A DNA stretch of 64,000 bases from Hygrophila difformis (Eukaryota > Streptophyta > Magnoliopsida > Lamiales > Acanthaceae), in assembly GCA_030278955.1 (NCBI GenBank), contig JAOANR010000011.1:32678403-32742402 (forward strand), written 5' to 3'. Under the pieces are notes generated by a model. The model worked only from the letters and a program-made list of their open reading frames with translations, was not told the DNA's origin and searched no databases. Positions within the stretch are counted from its first letter, which is position 1; each line of letters begins with the position of its first letter. A program made the position numbers and the translations under genes. Shown one piece after another: positions 10,282 to 22,490 of this stretch.

Positions 10282-12120
10282 ATTCGGTCTATTGGGCAAA
10301 ATGCAAATTAGGCCGAATTGCTGATGCATGAGGTATGAAGTAACACCGTACCCAATTAATCCTTGTAAAGGCATGAAGCATCCTCTAATTCGAATTGTCA
10401 GAGCAATTCGGTCTAAACCGAATTGGACAATTCGAATTGATGAAGTCATCACTTTACTTAAATTTGGCTAAGGCATTTACCCCAAAATGAGGGTAATTCG
10501 AGTTGCTAATTGAATTCGGTCTAGACCGAATTGGGCAATTCGAATTGGTAAAAGACAAAGAAAATAACTAAGGCATGACGAGATGGAATGCATACAATAT
10601 GGTGTACAAGATCAATTCGATTTATGGGAACCGAATTCGCACAGACCGAATTATTTGTGCACCATATGAGAACAATTTTTGCTATGTAATTCGGTCTCAT
10701 GGGCAATTCGGTATGGACCGACATACCGAATTGCCTCAAATCGAATTGCATGTCTTTTCTCTCATAAGAGATATTTTGAACTCATAAGTGCAGGTTCGGT
10801 TTACATTGTGTGGTTCATGATGGATAAGATTTATCAAATCCTTCATTTCACATCAATGTCACCTCACAGCCACACTAATGAGTGTTTTAAGGAAAATAGG
10901 CATAGTAGGTTACGTGGCTAGCAGGTATTGGCATGAAACAAACCTTAATTCTACAAACAAGCAATCAAAGATCAAAGACCTAAACATCTAATAAATAATA
11001 AGAACACATGCATAAAAATAAGAACACCTACATTATCTAAGGCAACAATAAGCTAACATAAAGAGAATAAAACAACAACCGAATAAACATAGGAATAAAT
11101 TCTAACAAGCCTAAAATCATCTAAAACCTAAGAACACTCATTTGAATCACTAAGGTGTAAGAACAAGCCAAAAACCCACTAAACATGTATTTATTGAGAA
11201 TGTAAGTCAACTAGGACATAATAAATGTAACCTAGTTGAAACAAACAAACATTCTAACATTTATTGCTAAGGAAAGCATTAAATAAGTGCCAAACACTTG
11301 AAATCAAAACCCATTTCTGGATTCTTTCTTGTATTGACACTTGAAAGCAACAAATAACCCTAAAACCATCATTAGCTTGAAGGTAGGGTTCATTATAACT
11401 ACAAAGCATTTAAAGTTTATGGTAATGGCTACACTAAAGATAGTGACAAGCTTCTATGAAAATAAACTAAGCTCAAAGCAATAAAACTACACTACAAGCT
11501 TGAAAATAAACTAACTAAACTAAACTACCTACCTAACCCTTAAAGGGTGGAGAACACCTTCTGTTCCTTCTTTTTGTCTCCCAGCAAAATGTCCAAGTGT
11601 AAGTCAGAATATTTCTTGTGTTGAGGAAGGTCAGCTTTTATACTTCTTCTCGAAACCCTAGGCCCATCAGGGCCCATCCACAGTGCCATGCATTTCTCAC
11701 GTGCTCAAAGTTGCAATTTCGAATGTGGTCCGGTCTCCTCAAGTAGTTCGGTTTAGACCGAATTGGTGACATGAGGTCTTCCTCCTTGATCTTGAGCATG
11801 AAATTGGTGATTCGGTCTATGGGTAGACCGAATTGGCCTTGTCGAATTGAAGATGGCTCCTGCTTGGCTTCTTTGTTTTGAGGCAATTCGATCTATGCAC
11901 TCAATTCGGTCTAAACCGAATTGCATAATATCGAACTCCTTCTCTTCTTTTGTGCTCAGGGTCTTCTTCTTTCCAAAGTGCCATTCGGTCTAGGGGTCAA
12001 TTCGGTTTAGACCGAATTGCCACAGACCGAATTGGTTATTCTTTCCTTCTTCAACACTTCTCTTTTTCTTCTTCTCTTCAGCAATTCGGTCTAATGAGCA
12101 ATTCGGTTTAGGTCGAATTG
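10282..12120. repeat. Cluster of AATTCGGTCTAGACCGAATT-type palindromes
   Basis: At least ten copies or half-copies of AATTCGGTYT and its complement ARACCGAATT lie here. Full palindromic pairs are at 10404-10425, 10513-10532 (a perfect 20-bp palindrome), 11746-11764, 11902-11923, 11998-12019 and 12099-12120. Half-sites lie between. They form two groups, 10282-10750 and 11746-12140, on either side of the TATA box near 11636. Confidence 0.85.
11632..11640 (-). promoter_or_regulatory. Minus-strand TATA box inside LTR-like block
   Basis: The minus strand reads TATAAAAGCTGACC here, followed by a purine-rich leader. The spacing and context resemble an LTR core promoter, flanked on both sides by the palindrome clusters. 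Confidence 0.4.
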
Positions 12121-12485
12121 CGTATAGACCGAATCGATCTTCAACACTTAACCAAAATTTCAATTTGTGGGATTTTCATTCTTTTTCCCATCTTTTTTAT
12201 TTTTGTGGGCTATTTTATTCTTTTGCCCATCTTTTCATTCCTTTTTCTTTTCTTTTTACTTTTTTTGTTCATGTTTTTGGATTTTTCTAACACAAATGCA
12301 ATTAAAATTGCATATTTTTGTGTCTTTCATTACCAACTTATTATTCTTACAAACTTGCATCAATCTGTCGAATTCAACTGCTTTCTCATTAAAATAAGAT
12401 AGGAATACGATCAAAATGTCCGTCTCAGACACGGAAATGGATTGGAAATAATGGACAATTTTGGCAATTATCACCTAACAAGATC

Positions 12486-15400
12486 ATGAAGAGATTACCT
12501 CCAACTCTCCAACAAGAAGTTCATGGATATGTTCAGGAGAGAAAGAAAGAATTCATTGAGAAGTATATCAGATATGATAGTATGTGCAGAGAAAACGCAT
12601 ACAAGGAGCATAGAGCTTATACTGATCAAACACAAGGAAGAATTCAGCAGTTAATCATTAATGATTGGGATGCATGGAATGAGAAATATCTGAACAGAAA
12701 GGGAATGAATGTTATGTTGAAAGGAATGGGTAAAAATTTTTATGTCAAGAAACATGATTCAGATGAAGACAGTACAGATGATGAACAAAGAATTGAGAAA
12801 ATGAGAGTAGTGGATGAAGTCACAACTATTGTAGGAGAAGGGAATGAAGGACATGCTGAACTTCATCCGATCCTGCAAGAAAGTATGGACTATTATTATG
12901 CAAACAGGCAAAAGGAAAAGCGTGAATGGGAGGAATTCATGAAAACCCAAGATAAGAAAGGTAAGAAGAAAGTATCCACCAGGAAGAGAAAGTTACACAA
13001 TCTTAGTTCAAGCACTTCAAAAGAAGTACCCTCAGCTAAGAAAAGGACTGGGAAAAAGGTAGAGACAAGCAAGTCTGAGAAAACTAGCCAAATTCCAAAG
13101 AAGATGAAGAATGAAAATGAGCTAGCAACCAAAGAAATTTTGGACTTGAAGGTAGGAATTTCAGAGGCAAGGGATTTGATGGATGAAGATAATGAGATAC
13201 TACAACCAGCTCAAGAAAAGAAGGAAGTTGTTACTTACAAAAGGAGAGGAAAGCTACTTTCCGAGCAAAAGGAGACTAATCCTGAAGAACCTAAGCAGCA
13301 AGAATCTTCTCTTGAGAATGTAGAACAACTGGGAATCACTCCTGAGAGAGAAAAACAACAAGAAAAAGAACCTGAAAAACCTGTTAAGAAGTTCAGAATA
13401 AATATGAAGGCTAGGAAGCCTAAGTATGTGGTGCATGATACCAGCTCTGACGAAGAGAAAGTCAAACCAACTTTAGGGGTAGTACCCTATACAGAGAGGT
13501 TGGAACTCACTCCTTATAGTAATTTGGAAATGGGAGATATAGATCCGGAAGGCTGGAGAGCATGTATCGATGAACATCAACCTGATGAACAAGGATCAAT
13601 TCAACCGACCACTGAACTTCAACAGACTCAGATTATTGAAAGAGATAATTTGGAAGGATAGGATGAAGATCAACTAGCTCAGGTTAACAAGGGTCTTATC
13701 CAAAGTCAGATTGATTTACAAGGATCTTCAGAAAAAGAAATTGAACAAGATTTACCACCAGAACAAGCTACAGATGAGCAAGAATTTCTAGACCAAGTGG
13801 AGAAATTAGTGGTGAACACAGTTCAAGATCAGTCACTTGAAGATTTGCAAGATTTTGAAGATATGAACTTGCATGGAACTACAGTAGGGAACATGACTTA
13901 TTCCTTGGAAGGCTTGATCAAAAAGTTTAGAAAATTGGCCAGGGAAGGAGGGAATGCACGCACCTCAATAGAACAAGCAAGTGAATATGCAGCTAAACTT
14001 GAGTCAGAATTGGAGAAAGTTCAACAACAAATGAATTCTGAGCAAACAGTGGAGCCATCTCCATTAGCAATCCAAGCTTATGAAGAAGAAGTGCAGAGAA
14101 ATGAAATTCAAGAAGATCAACAGAGAAAGTATTTTGTGGAAGATACTGTTAATCAACATCTCGGAGCACAAATAAATGTTGAGGATCAAATGAATCAATG
14201 GGTTCTACCATCTCAAGTTAGGGATGAGGTAACTTAGAGAGCAATTGCAAGGATGAATGATCCTGAGTGGGTTGCAGAACAGAAGAAGAAAGCAGAAGAA
14301 TATTTTAGAACCAAAGGATTTGAAGATTCAGAACCTACTGCTATTCCTCTTCTATTAAACGAACCTGTACAGGAAGTTCCCACAGAGATCTTAAACCAGC
14401 ATAGCTTGGAAGTCACTGAAAAGATAGATACCAGCACATCATTGATACATGATTCAGACATAGGCAATCTACAACATAATGATGCTGGTGAAGTTCAAGA
14501 AGAAAATCCAGAACCTGTCCATGAAGAAAACCCAGAACAAGTTCAGGAAGAAAATGTAGAACCTGCTCAAGAAGGAGGTCAATCAGAAGAAGAAGGAAAT
14601 GAGAATGTTGGGAATGAGCAGGAAGAAGCACAAGAGTCTGAGGGAAATGAATTAGATACTTCTGAAGGATCTTCCCCAGGAAAAGAAATTCCAGAATTGT
14701 TGCCCTTGAGTTATTGGGGAAAGAATAGTCCAAAGGTGAGGCTATCAATCCCTGATAGCATTGAGAAGAGGACTGAATTCACAGAAGAAGAAATCAAGAT
14801 TAAGTTTAATGGAAGAAAGGAAGCATTAGAGAATTACCTGGGAATGTCCAAAATGATTGTTCCAGACAAAGGATTTCATCCCAAGTGGTTGGATCACAAA
14901 TGTATCAATTAGTGGAGGAGAATCAATGAATGGGATGTTTTCATGAGACATAACAACAAATGTGGTTATGTGGAGCTGACCAGGGAGTTCTATGCTAACT
15001 TTGATGTTGAGGCTGAAACAACATGGATTAGAGGAAAAACAGTGCAAGTCACTGTGGAAACTCTAAATGATTTGATACAGGCACCTCTGTTAGAACAGCC
15101 AGAAGTCAAGTCTGAGGTTCTTTTGAGAAAGAAAACTCAAGGAAATAAGCTTACCAATGCGAGAAAAATGGCATTAGTATTCTGTTCAACACACAGAGGA
15201 ACTGAGCAGAATAAGATTCCATTGAAGAATTTGAAGCCTGAGTATCTGCCAACACTTGATTTCTACTATTCAAAGCTCAGACCCACCACAAATTTTCAAG
15301 GACCTTCAGCTGGAACTTTTGAGGGATTTGCACTATTATGGTCAGGAAGGAAGTGCAGTGCTGCACACCATGTTCTCAATGTCATGAAGTCAAGAGTTGG

Positions 15401-16223
15401 AGAAGATATAGCATTAGCCTATCCGAATTCGATCAGAAGACTCTGTGAGAAACAAGGAGTGTCAATCACACCATTCTTACCAGAGATCATAAAGATAGAT
15501 CCTCCTATTCCATTACCAGTGGACACTTTGAGGGGAGAATTGGTTTACCAAATGCCAGATTTAGAGGAACAAACTTCCGAGGGATCATGATCAAAGGTAC
15601 CATCTCCTAAGACAAAAAGGGTCAAGCTTCCTACAAAATCAAAATCATCTCAATCAAGAGCCGCAGTGAAAAGGACAAAGACTGCAGCAGCATCTCCTGC
15701 ATTGAATCCTATTCCAGAAGATGAGGAGTTTGAGAATACTTCTGCACCATCTCAACCTTTGAGACAACCAATGAGGAACACAGTGTCTGTGGACAAATCT
15801 CAGAATATGAGTACTTCAATTCAGAGTTTTGCACAGTCCATGGAGATGTTAGTGAAAACTATGTCAGAAGACAAGCACATTCAAAGAGAGATGGAGCAGA
15901 AGAGGATCGCACTTGAGCATACCAGGATTCAAACTGACGAGAAACTCAGGAAAGAGGAGATGGACAGACAAGAAAAGATAAGGAAGGAAGAATGAGATAG
16001 GCAAGAGAGAATGAGAAGAGAAGAAATGGAAAGATTTGAAAGGTTAAGAAAAGAAGAACTTGAAGAGAGAAGACATGAACGAGAAAGGGATATGGAGCTG
16101 AGGAGACAGGAGCAGCAAAATAGTACGTGATTGGTAGACATTCTTGCTAACCTGGTCTCGGATCTAAAGAAGTCTCTATCCATGCCACCTAAAGACCCAG
16201 ACAATGATGCAGGACCATCCTGA
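12486..16223 (+). pseudogene. Retroelement ORF with putative plant transposon protein domain, six in-frame stops
   Basis: One reading frame of 1,246 codons runs from ATG 12486 to TGA 16221-16223 without any frameshift. It is interrupted by TAG at 13659, 14235 and 14910, and TGA at 15588, 15993 and 16128. Every one of the six can come from CAG or CGA by a single C-to-T change, as expected of a methylated, silenced repeat. The N-terminal half is Lys/Glu-rich and low in complexity. Residues about 790-1030 (KWLDHKCIN, WDVFMRHNN, ELTREFYANF, WIRGKTVQV, TLDFYYSKLRP) resemble the putative plant transposon protein domain (Transposase_32 type). The C-terminus is a long RREEMER-type charged coil. No reverse transcriptase is present, so this looks like a non-autonomous or strongly deleted element. 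Confidence 0.6.
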
Positions 16224-17292
16224 GATCACAGGGGAGTTTTCTGTAACCTTTTCTTTCTTTTATTGCAGTCTTTCTTTCTTTATTTCTTTTCTGTTTCCAT
16301 TTATCTCAATTTGTGAATATGACTTGGAATAAGAGTTAATATGAAGTTGTATCATAAGATTGAATTTCAAGTTGAGATCAAAGAAAAAAAAAACTCAAGT
16401 AGGCCAGTAAACTGATGAAGGAATAGAAGATGAGTCTAAAGTGGCTACTATGGAAACATCTACTTTATAGATTTTGACTGCAAGCATGAGCCGCTCTTGA
16501 AAACTATTTTAAGCTGTAAACTCTGAGATTGATTGATGTCATTACTAGATGAACAGTTTGAAGATTTTATGATTATATTAACTCTGGTGATTTGTATACT
16601 CTAAACAACAACTGCACAAAGTTAGAATGATTGATCTAATCTAGTCTCTCTTAGAAGATGAGTGTGCATATTGAGTGAAGTAAGAGTCCAAAAAAAAAAG
16701 AAGAGAGAGCAAGGGAAATTTCAGAAACAGACGTGGTAAAATAATGTGGATATAAGTAGCTGGCACAACTGCCCCTCTGATTTATGAGTTGAAAAACTTT
16801 AAAAGAGCAGAATCAAGGGCAGGGGAGTTGAAGTTTCATCTGCAATGTCAGGCCATGCGACTCCTCCTAATAATGTGAAACCGAGCTATTGAAAGTCACG
16901 GAAGGCCACCCCTTGATAAAAAAAAAAGAAAAGAGAGTGTGTTTTAGTTTATTCTTTTTGAGTAAGGATTCAGAAGCACAAGATATGCACATGAGTTGGA
17001 CAGGATTGAGCGTGAGAAGAGAAATTTGACTAACTAAGGAGCAAAACAATAATTCACATAAATGCAAATCACTTTTGTTAATATTTTCATGAAGTCTGGT
17101 AAACTTAAAGTTAGGTATGACGCATCAATCAGTTGAAAGAGTTGAGCTTGAGATAGTTGGAAAAGAGAAGGTAGTGATCCAGGAGAATCTTACATGAAAT
17201 CTAAATCCTGGAAGCCACTAATTAGACTTATTCTTTGAAACTTTTCAAGTTTCCTACCACTTGAGGACAAGTGCTTCTAAATGTGAGGATGG
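16224..17292 (+). other. Non-coding tail of the element, up to the 3' LTR
   Basis: No ORF of note. The stretch is AT-rich with short A-runs (16384, 16690, 16919). It ends in CACTTGAGGACAAGTG followed by TCTAAATGTGAGGATGGTGA (17276-17295), a layout typical of the region just before a gypsy 3' LTR. Confidence 0.45.
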
Positions 17293-20200
17293 TGATGACA
17301 GTCTTTTATGACTGTCATTTGCGTCCAATTTAGTGTCTTAATGATGATCTTTTGTTCTTAATTCCATTAGTTATTAATGAATAATCATGGAAGATGAGAA
17401 AAGATGAAAGAAGAACCAAGATTGTGAAGAAGTTGGAATTACATTGAAAATGGCTTGAAATTCTAAGTTTTCATTGCAAGTCTCGCACGCTATGTTTTTA
17501 TTTGAACTGACTCACGCTTTGTCATTCAGCAGGAAGTTAAGTTGAAAAGCAGCGGGAGACGGAAAAAGACATAGCGAGGAAAGAGAAGAAATAGTGCGAT
17601 GACTTACATACGAAATCAGGAAAGATCTAAGGAAAAATGTTCAGAAGCTGAAGTCCACGCGATGATTGTTTGACATCGCGAGGAAAGGAAGTTTGTGCAA
17701 GACAGGAAGCCTTAGATGTTATGGCGAGAAGCAAACTGTTTGAAGAGACTATGAGATCTCGCCTTCTCAAAAAAAGACAATTACATTTTTGACTCTCGCT
17801 TTGAAGGAACTGGACAAAGCGAGAGGAGAGCTATTCTGATGCAAGCGGTTATCATCCAAGGCTGAAGTAGTTACAACGCTCATATATAAATAAGACCCTT
17901 GGGGGATCAGCTCAAGTAGCGGGAGATTGAAGAGAATAGCTCATTTTTACTCTCCAGTTCACTTTTAGAATTCAGTAGGTAGGTTAGCTAGGGTTTACTT
18001 TTCACTGCAATTTACTTCAAGTTCTTCAGATTTGTAATTCAATTTCGCAGTAGATTTTCTTCGGAATATTTTAGTAGATTAGTTTGAGGATACCCTGGAA
18101 GAAGAATTGCTTTCGGAATGCTTTGTTCATCCATTACGACGATCACCATCTAGTTTCCGACTCCTTCGTTCACATTCACATTATTCTGATTGCAATCAGA
18201 TTTCCAGGTGTATTCATTTTTAATTCTTTGTTATTCAAGATATATGATGAATGATTAGTTATCAAATCGTGCATTTCTTATCTTTCTGGTTACAATTTTC
18301 AAAGGTTTATTAGAAATCTGATGTTTTTCAATTCTGTTTCAGAGAAGTATAAACCTCGAATATAATATTCACTTTTTGGAATTTGCATCACATCGATAAT
18401 TTGATTCTCGAGATCATGATACTTTCATATCTTTAATTCGTAATTTGTTTGTTCTAATTGCGCAAGAAGTTTGGATATTGTAACTGAGTTAGGTATGAAA
18501 CAGATAGAATTGTGAATTCATTCAATTTTCTGTTGATATTATACCTCGATCACAGATTTGGAAGAAATCCACAGAAATTAATGTTCAGAACTCTAAAAGG
18601 TTCCTAAGGACCCATGTAGTGTTAATCATCACATGATAATCTTTAAGAATTAACAACTTTAAATTCTCGAATTTGGATGTGAAAAGTTCTGTTTTCATTA
18701 TTTTCTGAATGAAAGTTCCAGAAGGTAGTTATGACAGTTATAGGATTTGATCATTTACTTCACATAAGGATAAAACCACGCTTCATCCTAAAAGATGACG
18801 CGATGAATTATTCAGACAACTTTGTTTCAAGAGAGGCTATTTCAACACTCTCGCGATGTCATTTTGACAAATCGAGAGAGCCAACTCATAATAGCAACAG
18901 AATTGATTCCCATTTCTTGGGACATCAACTACTCACTTCCTATACATATATAACCCCTATTCTATAAGTAGGAATTGGATACCTCGCCGCATTCTTACAT
19001 ATATTACTGCGGGGCATTCAGTTCTTTGTATAAACAAAATCTGAGGAACATTCTTTGAACAATAACTCCCTCCATGCTGTACAGACATAGCGTGCGGAAA
19101 ATTGGAATGTTCATAGTTTGAAACCTAAAGTAGTTACTGCGAGCTATCTTGGACATTTATTTTGCAGAATTATTTCTCAAATCTTTTTCATAGAAAAGTG
19201 ATTTCCTAATTCTGTTTAGTTTCCAGTGTATATTTTGGAAACACTCTAGCATTTTGATTAAGAGGACTCAGAACCCTCATCGTTGCTTTATACATATAAT
19301 ACTACCTATACATATGATATTTTGGGATATTTTCCCAGTTTATGATGAGTAATCTTACTTCACAAATACAGACTCATAATTCATATTTGTAATTCATATT
19401 ACTATTTTCATTAGTACATTGAGAAAGATGATGATATAAGTTTTCTCAATCATTATTTACTCAGGGTAATGAAGAACAAACTTGTTCCTTAGTTGGGCAT
19501 TTAGTACCTGTCGTTTAAAAGGGAAAGGTGTTTCAAAAACCATCTTTTGTCCCAATAATTAGTGGAGTTTTAAGAAGATTAATTTCCAGGGCTCATAGCT
19601 TTATAGTTTCCACTATATGCTATGAGTAGGAGATTAAATATTCTTTCTACAGTCTTACTAATCCTGAGTCAAGCCATGGGTATTTGGAATTGTTTACAGA
19701 GATTTCTCAAGCTAAAGCATCTATATGAATCTGAGTGGTCTGGATAAGTCAAGGATTTTGAATAGCAATTTCATCTTGATATACTTACAGGACTATTACT
19801 TCTTACAACTACTTGAAGGAATTACTCTGAGGAGTCAAGTCTTATGAAACTATTGAATGATAGATTTAAATACTTGCTTTTTCACTTCTTGTAGAGGACA
19901 TCCAATATAGGGTCATGAGATCAGTTTGATTCAGAGTAATAAAAAGAACAACTTCAAGTTCAGATGAATATAAGATGATTTAGATGTGACCTTGAGTTGT
20001 CAAAGGCTTAATCTGAGTCCGAAAGAAATAGATTAAGTAACAGTTCTAAAAGCTTTTATTACAGAATGAGTCTGACCGATCATCCTGTGATGATAGTATC
20101 CCATGATTTCAGTGCTTAGATTGTCATGACATTGAATCACAAGTACCTGTCTTGGGAAGTGATTTAAGACATGAAGATTGGATTAAGATGCATAGAGGAT

Positions 20201-20563
20201 TTGTCTATCTCGATGAGCTTTCATTCTGTTTCTAACCATTGAAGTACGATATTCTCATCATACTCTTATTTCATTTATTTGATTTGGTTCGCACTATCTT
20301 AAACTCATGAACATAATCATAACATTCAACATCATTTCAATTGCTCTCTTTATTGTTGTTTACAGTTTTATGCATTTACAGTTCAGCATTTAATTCTTAG
20401 TCATCATCATTACACCATCCTTAAACCAAGAGCAGAAACGAGTTCTAGAACTAATAATCCTATTAAAACGCTTCTATCGTGTAACTCTCTAATGAACGAT
20501 CCCGACAATAAAAATAAATACTGCAGCTTGATACCGTGCGCTTTCGGTAGGAAAAATTAGGCA
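17293..20563 (+). mobile_element. Long plus-strand LTR, presumed 3' LTR of the decayed element
   Basis: The block has no long ORF. It starts with TGATGACAGTC, where ATGACAGTC (17295-17303) and GACTGTCAT (17310-17318) form a perfect 9-bp hairpin. A TATA box lies at 17883-17890, followed by a leader-like stretch. It ends with AACGATCCCGAC... ATACCGTGCGCTTTCGG...GGCA near 20563, the same end module as the minus-strand block at 8.07 kb. The motif resembles the R/U5 end of Athila/Tat-type gypsy LTRs. The 5' partner LTR was not found, so the borders are approximate. Confidence 0.45.
17883..17890 (+). promoter_or_regulatory. LTR TATA box
   Basis: TATATAAATAAG is followed by ACCCTTGGGGG. A nearly identical core (TATAAATAAG, then CCCCTTGGGAG) occurs in the Tekay-type LTR at 57272. 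This supports it as a real start-site region. Confidence 0.45.
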
Positions 20564-20613
20564 AGCTCTTTAACAGTCCTATAGGATTATAGTTTAAAGG
20601 CTGTCGGGGGGCA

Positions 20614-21223
20614 TTGCAGCGGGTTTTACCTCAAAGCTTCATTCTGGCCGCTTGTAAGGAACTCGAAGATGAGCAAGCCTCTATTACCCTTCATAAGTTG
20701 GAATTTGATAAGCATGCCTCTGATTATCAATTGTATATAAATAAATTGTCAGCCAATGACAATCTTAAGCTCAAGTATTCAGAAGATCTTTCTGCCATCG
20801 ATATGGAACTAGCCGACTTCAACGTGAGGCACAAAATGTAAGGAATGCCTTGGCTGAGTTAGACAAGAAGTCGGTTAATCTCCAATGTCTTGTCAAACAA
20901 CTTCACAAATCTGCCCAAGCTCCAAGAGATAAGCTTGCCAGTCTCCAACAAGAGATGGGTTACCTCTCCCTGAGGTCTTCTTTTAGCGACGAAGTCATCA
21001 ACGTTTTCCGTGGTTTGTGGTCGGACACTCAGGCTATGGTTGATAAAGTCCGATCTACTGCGGCCCAATTCTGCTCTGTGTCTGATGCTTCCACGGTTCC
21101 TGATAACTCTGTCATTGATCCTTCTCTGGGAAATAACCCTAAGGATTCTGGTAATACTTCATTGTCAATTCGTTCTTTTAATAGAGATGGTATGGAACTA
21201 TTATGTCCTTCAGTTTTGCTGAA

Positions 21224-21266
<43 letters not shown>

Positions 21267-21472
21267 TAGGTATCCAGTCTGGAGTTCTTCACGAGGCTTC
21301 TGAACATCTCCTCTCGTCTCAGCCCGACGACCCTCATGTCTCGGCCGAAGCTGATGCTCGGACATTTCAAGAATTTCAATCGGCCTTGGATCTTGTACCT
21401 GTCCGTAATTCGGCCGTTGTTTCTCCTCGCGGTTCTGACGATGATGTTGCTTATTACCTAAGTGGAGACTGA
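20614..21472 (+). pseudogene. Spliced gene fragment, coiled-coil C-terminal part, frameshifted
   Basis: The coding stretch begins after a possible AG acceptor near 20609 and encodes a helical, coiled-coil-like protein (CKELEDEQASITLHKLEFDKH, HKSAQAPRDKLASLQQEMG). One base is missing near 20841, where the frame shifts from ...NVRHKM to RNALAELDKK. A donor at 21190 (GATG/GTATGG) and an acceptor at 21268-21269 join in frame to a second exon, 21270-21472, ending DDDVAYYLSGD. The intron consists largely of a CT repeat. The style resembles the C-terminal part of plant mobile domain (aminotransferase-like) proteins that travel with retroelements, but I give that identification low weight. It lies antisense to and beyond the integrase of the minus-strand Tat element, as a carried gene would. 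Confidence 0.5.
21222..21265 (+). repeat. CT microsatellite in an intron
   Basis: About twenty uninterrupted CT units fill the polypyrimidine tract of the intron, directly before its CTTAG acceptor. Confidence 0.9.
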
Positions 21473-22490
21473 TATTTCTTTATCGTTGTTGTTACCTGAA
21501 TGCTGTTGTTATGACTCTTTGAATTCTCTTTTTTCGGCTGGGTTTTGATGTATCATTTTGTGTACTTTCAACTTTTCTCTTTCTTTAGCCGACTTCTTGT
21601 ATTCTTGATCGGCCTGCTATCTAATATTTGTCTTTTGTGAATTACTGCACCTGCTTCCTGTAACCTCCGGGATCTTTCTTTGACGGGGCAATATTCTCTG
21701 CAGCTTTATCGAAAATCTTGAAATGTTTTTTCCATTATTAGTATTTACTTCTTTTACGTTTCTGCCCTTGCTGTGAATGTCATTTCCTTGGTATTCTATA
21801 AATACCAGCATTCCCTTCCTTTTGCATCACAACACCTTGCAATGCTTGTTATAATTCCCCAATGTCTTTCATTCCTTTTTCTCCCTGGCCGCCTTGGCAT
21901 ACTGACTTTTCATTTGAATCTTCATTCATGAAACGAAAATCCCTCCTCCTTGCGGTACGAGTTCAGCTAATCCTTTTATCGCCACCCTCATATGGAAGAG
22001 GATCTCTCAACACTTTCCCTAACATATGTTTCGACGGTCATATTCAGGCTTCGTCCTGTCTCTTAATATTGATATGACCTGTCGTACCTTTGCTTATATC
22101 GGTCCCAAAGTCCTGGGCGGTCGAATGATCATCACGCCTTTTTATGGGACCGTATAATCTTTTTTGCTCTGAAGGACATACCCCTCGGACTTCTTTCTGC
22201 TGTATGTTCTTAGTGGGGTATCTTTGTTAGGGGTGAAAATTATCTTTTCTTTTATTTTTCTTTACGATCGGGAAGCTGGCTTCAATAGCACAGCCTTCGC
22301 CGATCCTATAGGCGGGAAGGACTTGGGAATGAATCTGAACTTCTACCACTTCAGATCTCACTGCCTTCCATTCATTCCCTGCCCTGCCGGATTATGACGT
22401 TTCCCTTGTATATTGTAATTTCGGACTATCAACGCTGCTTTCGGCTGAAGTAGCTCATTCTTTGTAATTTTCGTCCATGAAATAAAATGT
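21473..22490. other. Non-coding DNA between gene fragment and Tat pol
   Basis: Only short shadow frames are seen. A TATAAATA at 21797-21804 with a following ACC-rich leader, and an ATG-led frame at 21862, could be the start of a second truncated gene on the plus strand; this is weak. The rest would be the 3' untranslated part of the minus-strand Tat element. I could not find its second LTR. Confidence 0.35.

Larger units (their letters stand above)
8065..12479 (-). mobile_element. Probable minus-strand LTR (solo or fragment) inserted in the older element
   Basis: Read on the minus strand, the low-coordinate end (8065-8140) carries GAACGATCC... then a CCGTGCGCTTTCGG motif. That is the same end module as on the plus strand at 20493-20550, next to the long LTR there. 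A good TATA box (TATAAAAGC) lies near 11632-11640 on the minus strand, followed by a leader-like stretch. The block contains no long ORF and is dense in short palindromes. Together these fit an LTR of about 4.4 kb in reverse orientation. Terminal dinucleotides are possible (TG at 8065 or 8067, CA near 12478), but I could not find a matching target duplication, so both ends are approximate. Confidence 0.4.

Noticed and set aside
12486..16223. Stop-codon reassignment or programmed readthrough in the long frame
   Set aside because: Six stops of two kinds, all matching C-to-T decay, in a repeat that lacks other functions; nuclear plant genes use the standard code.
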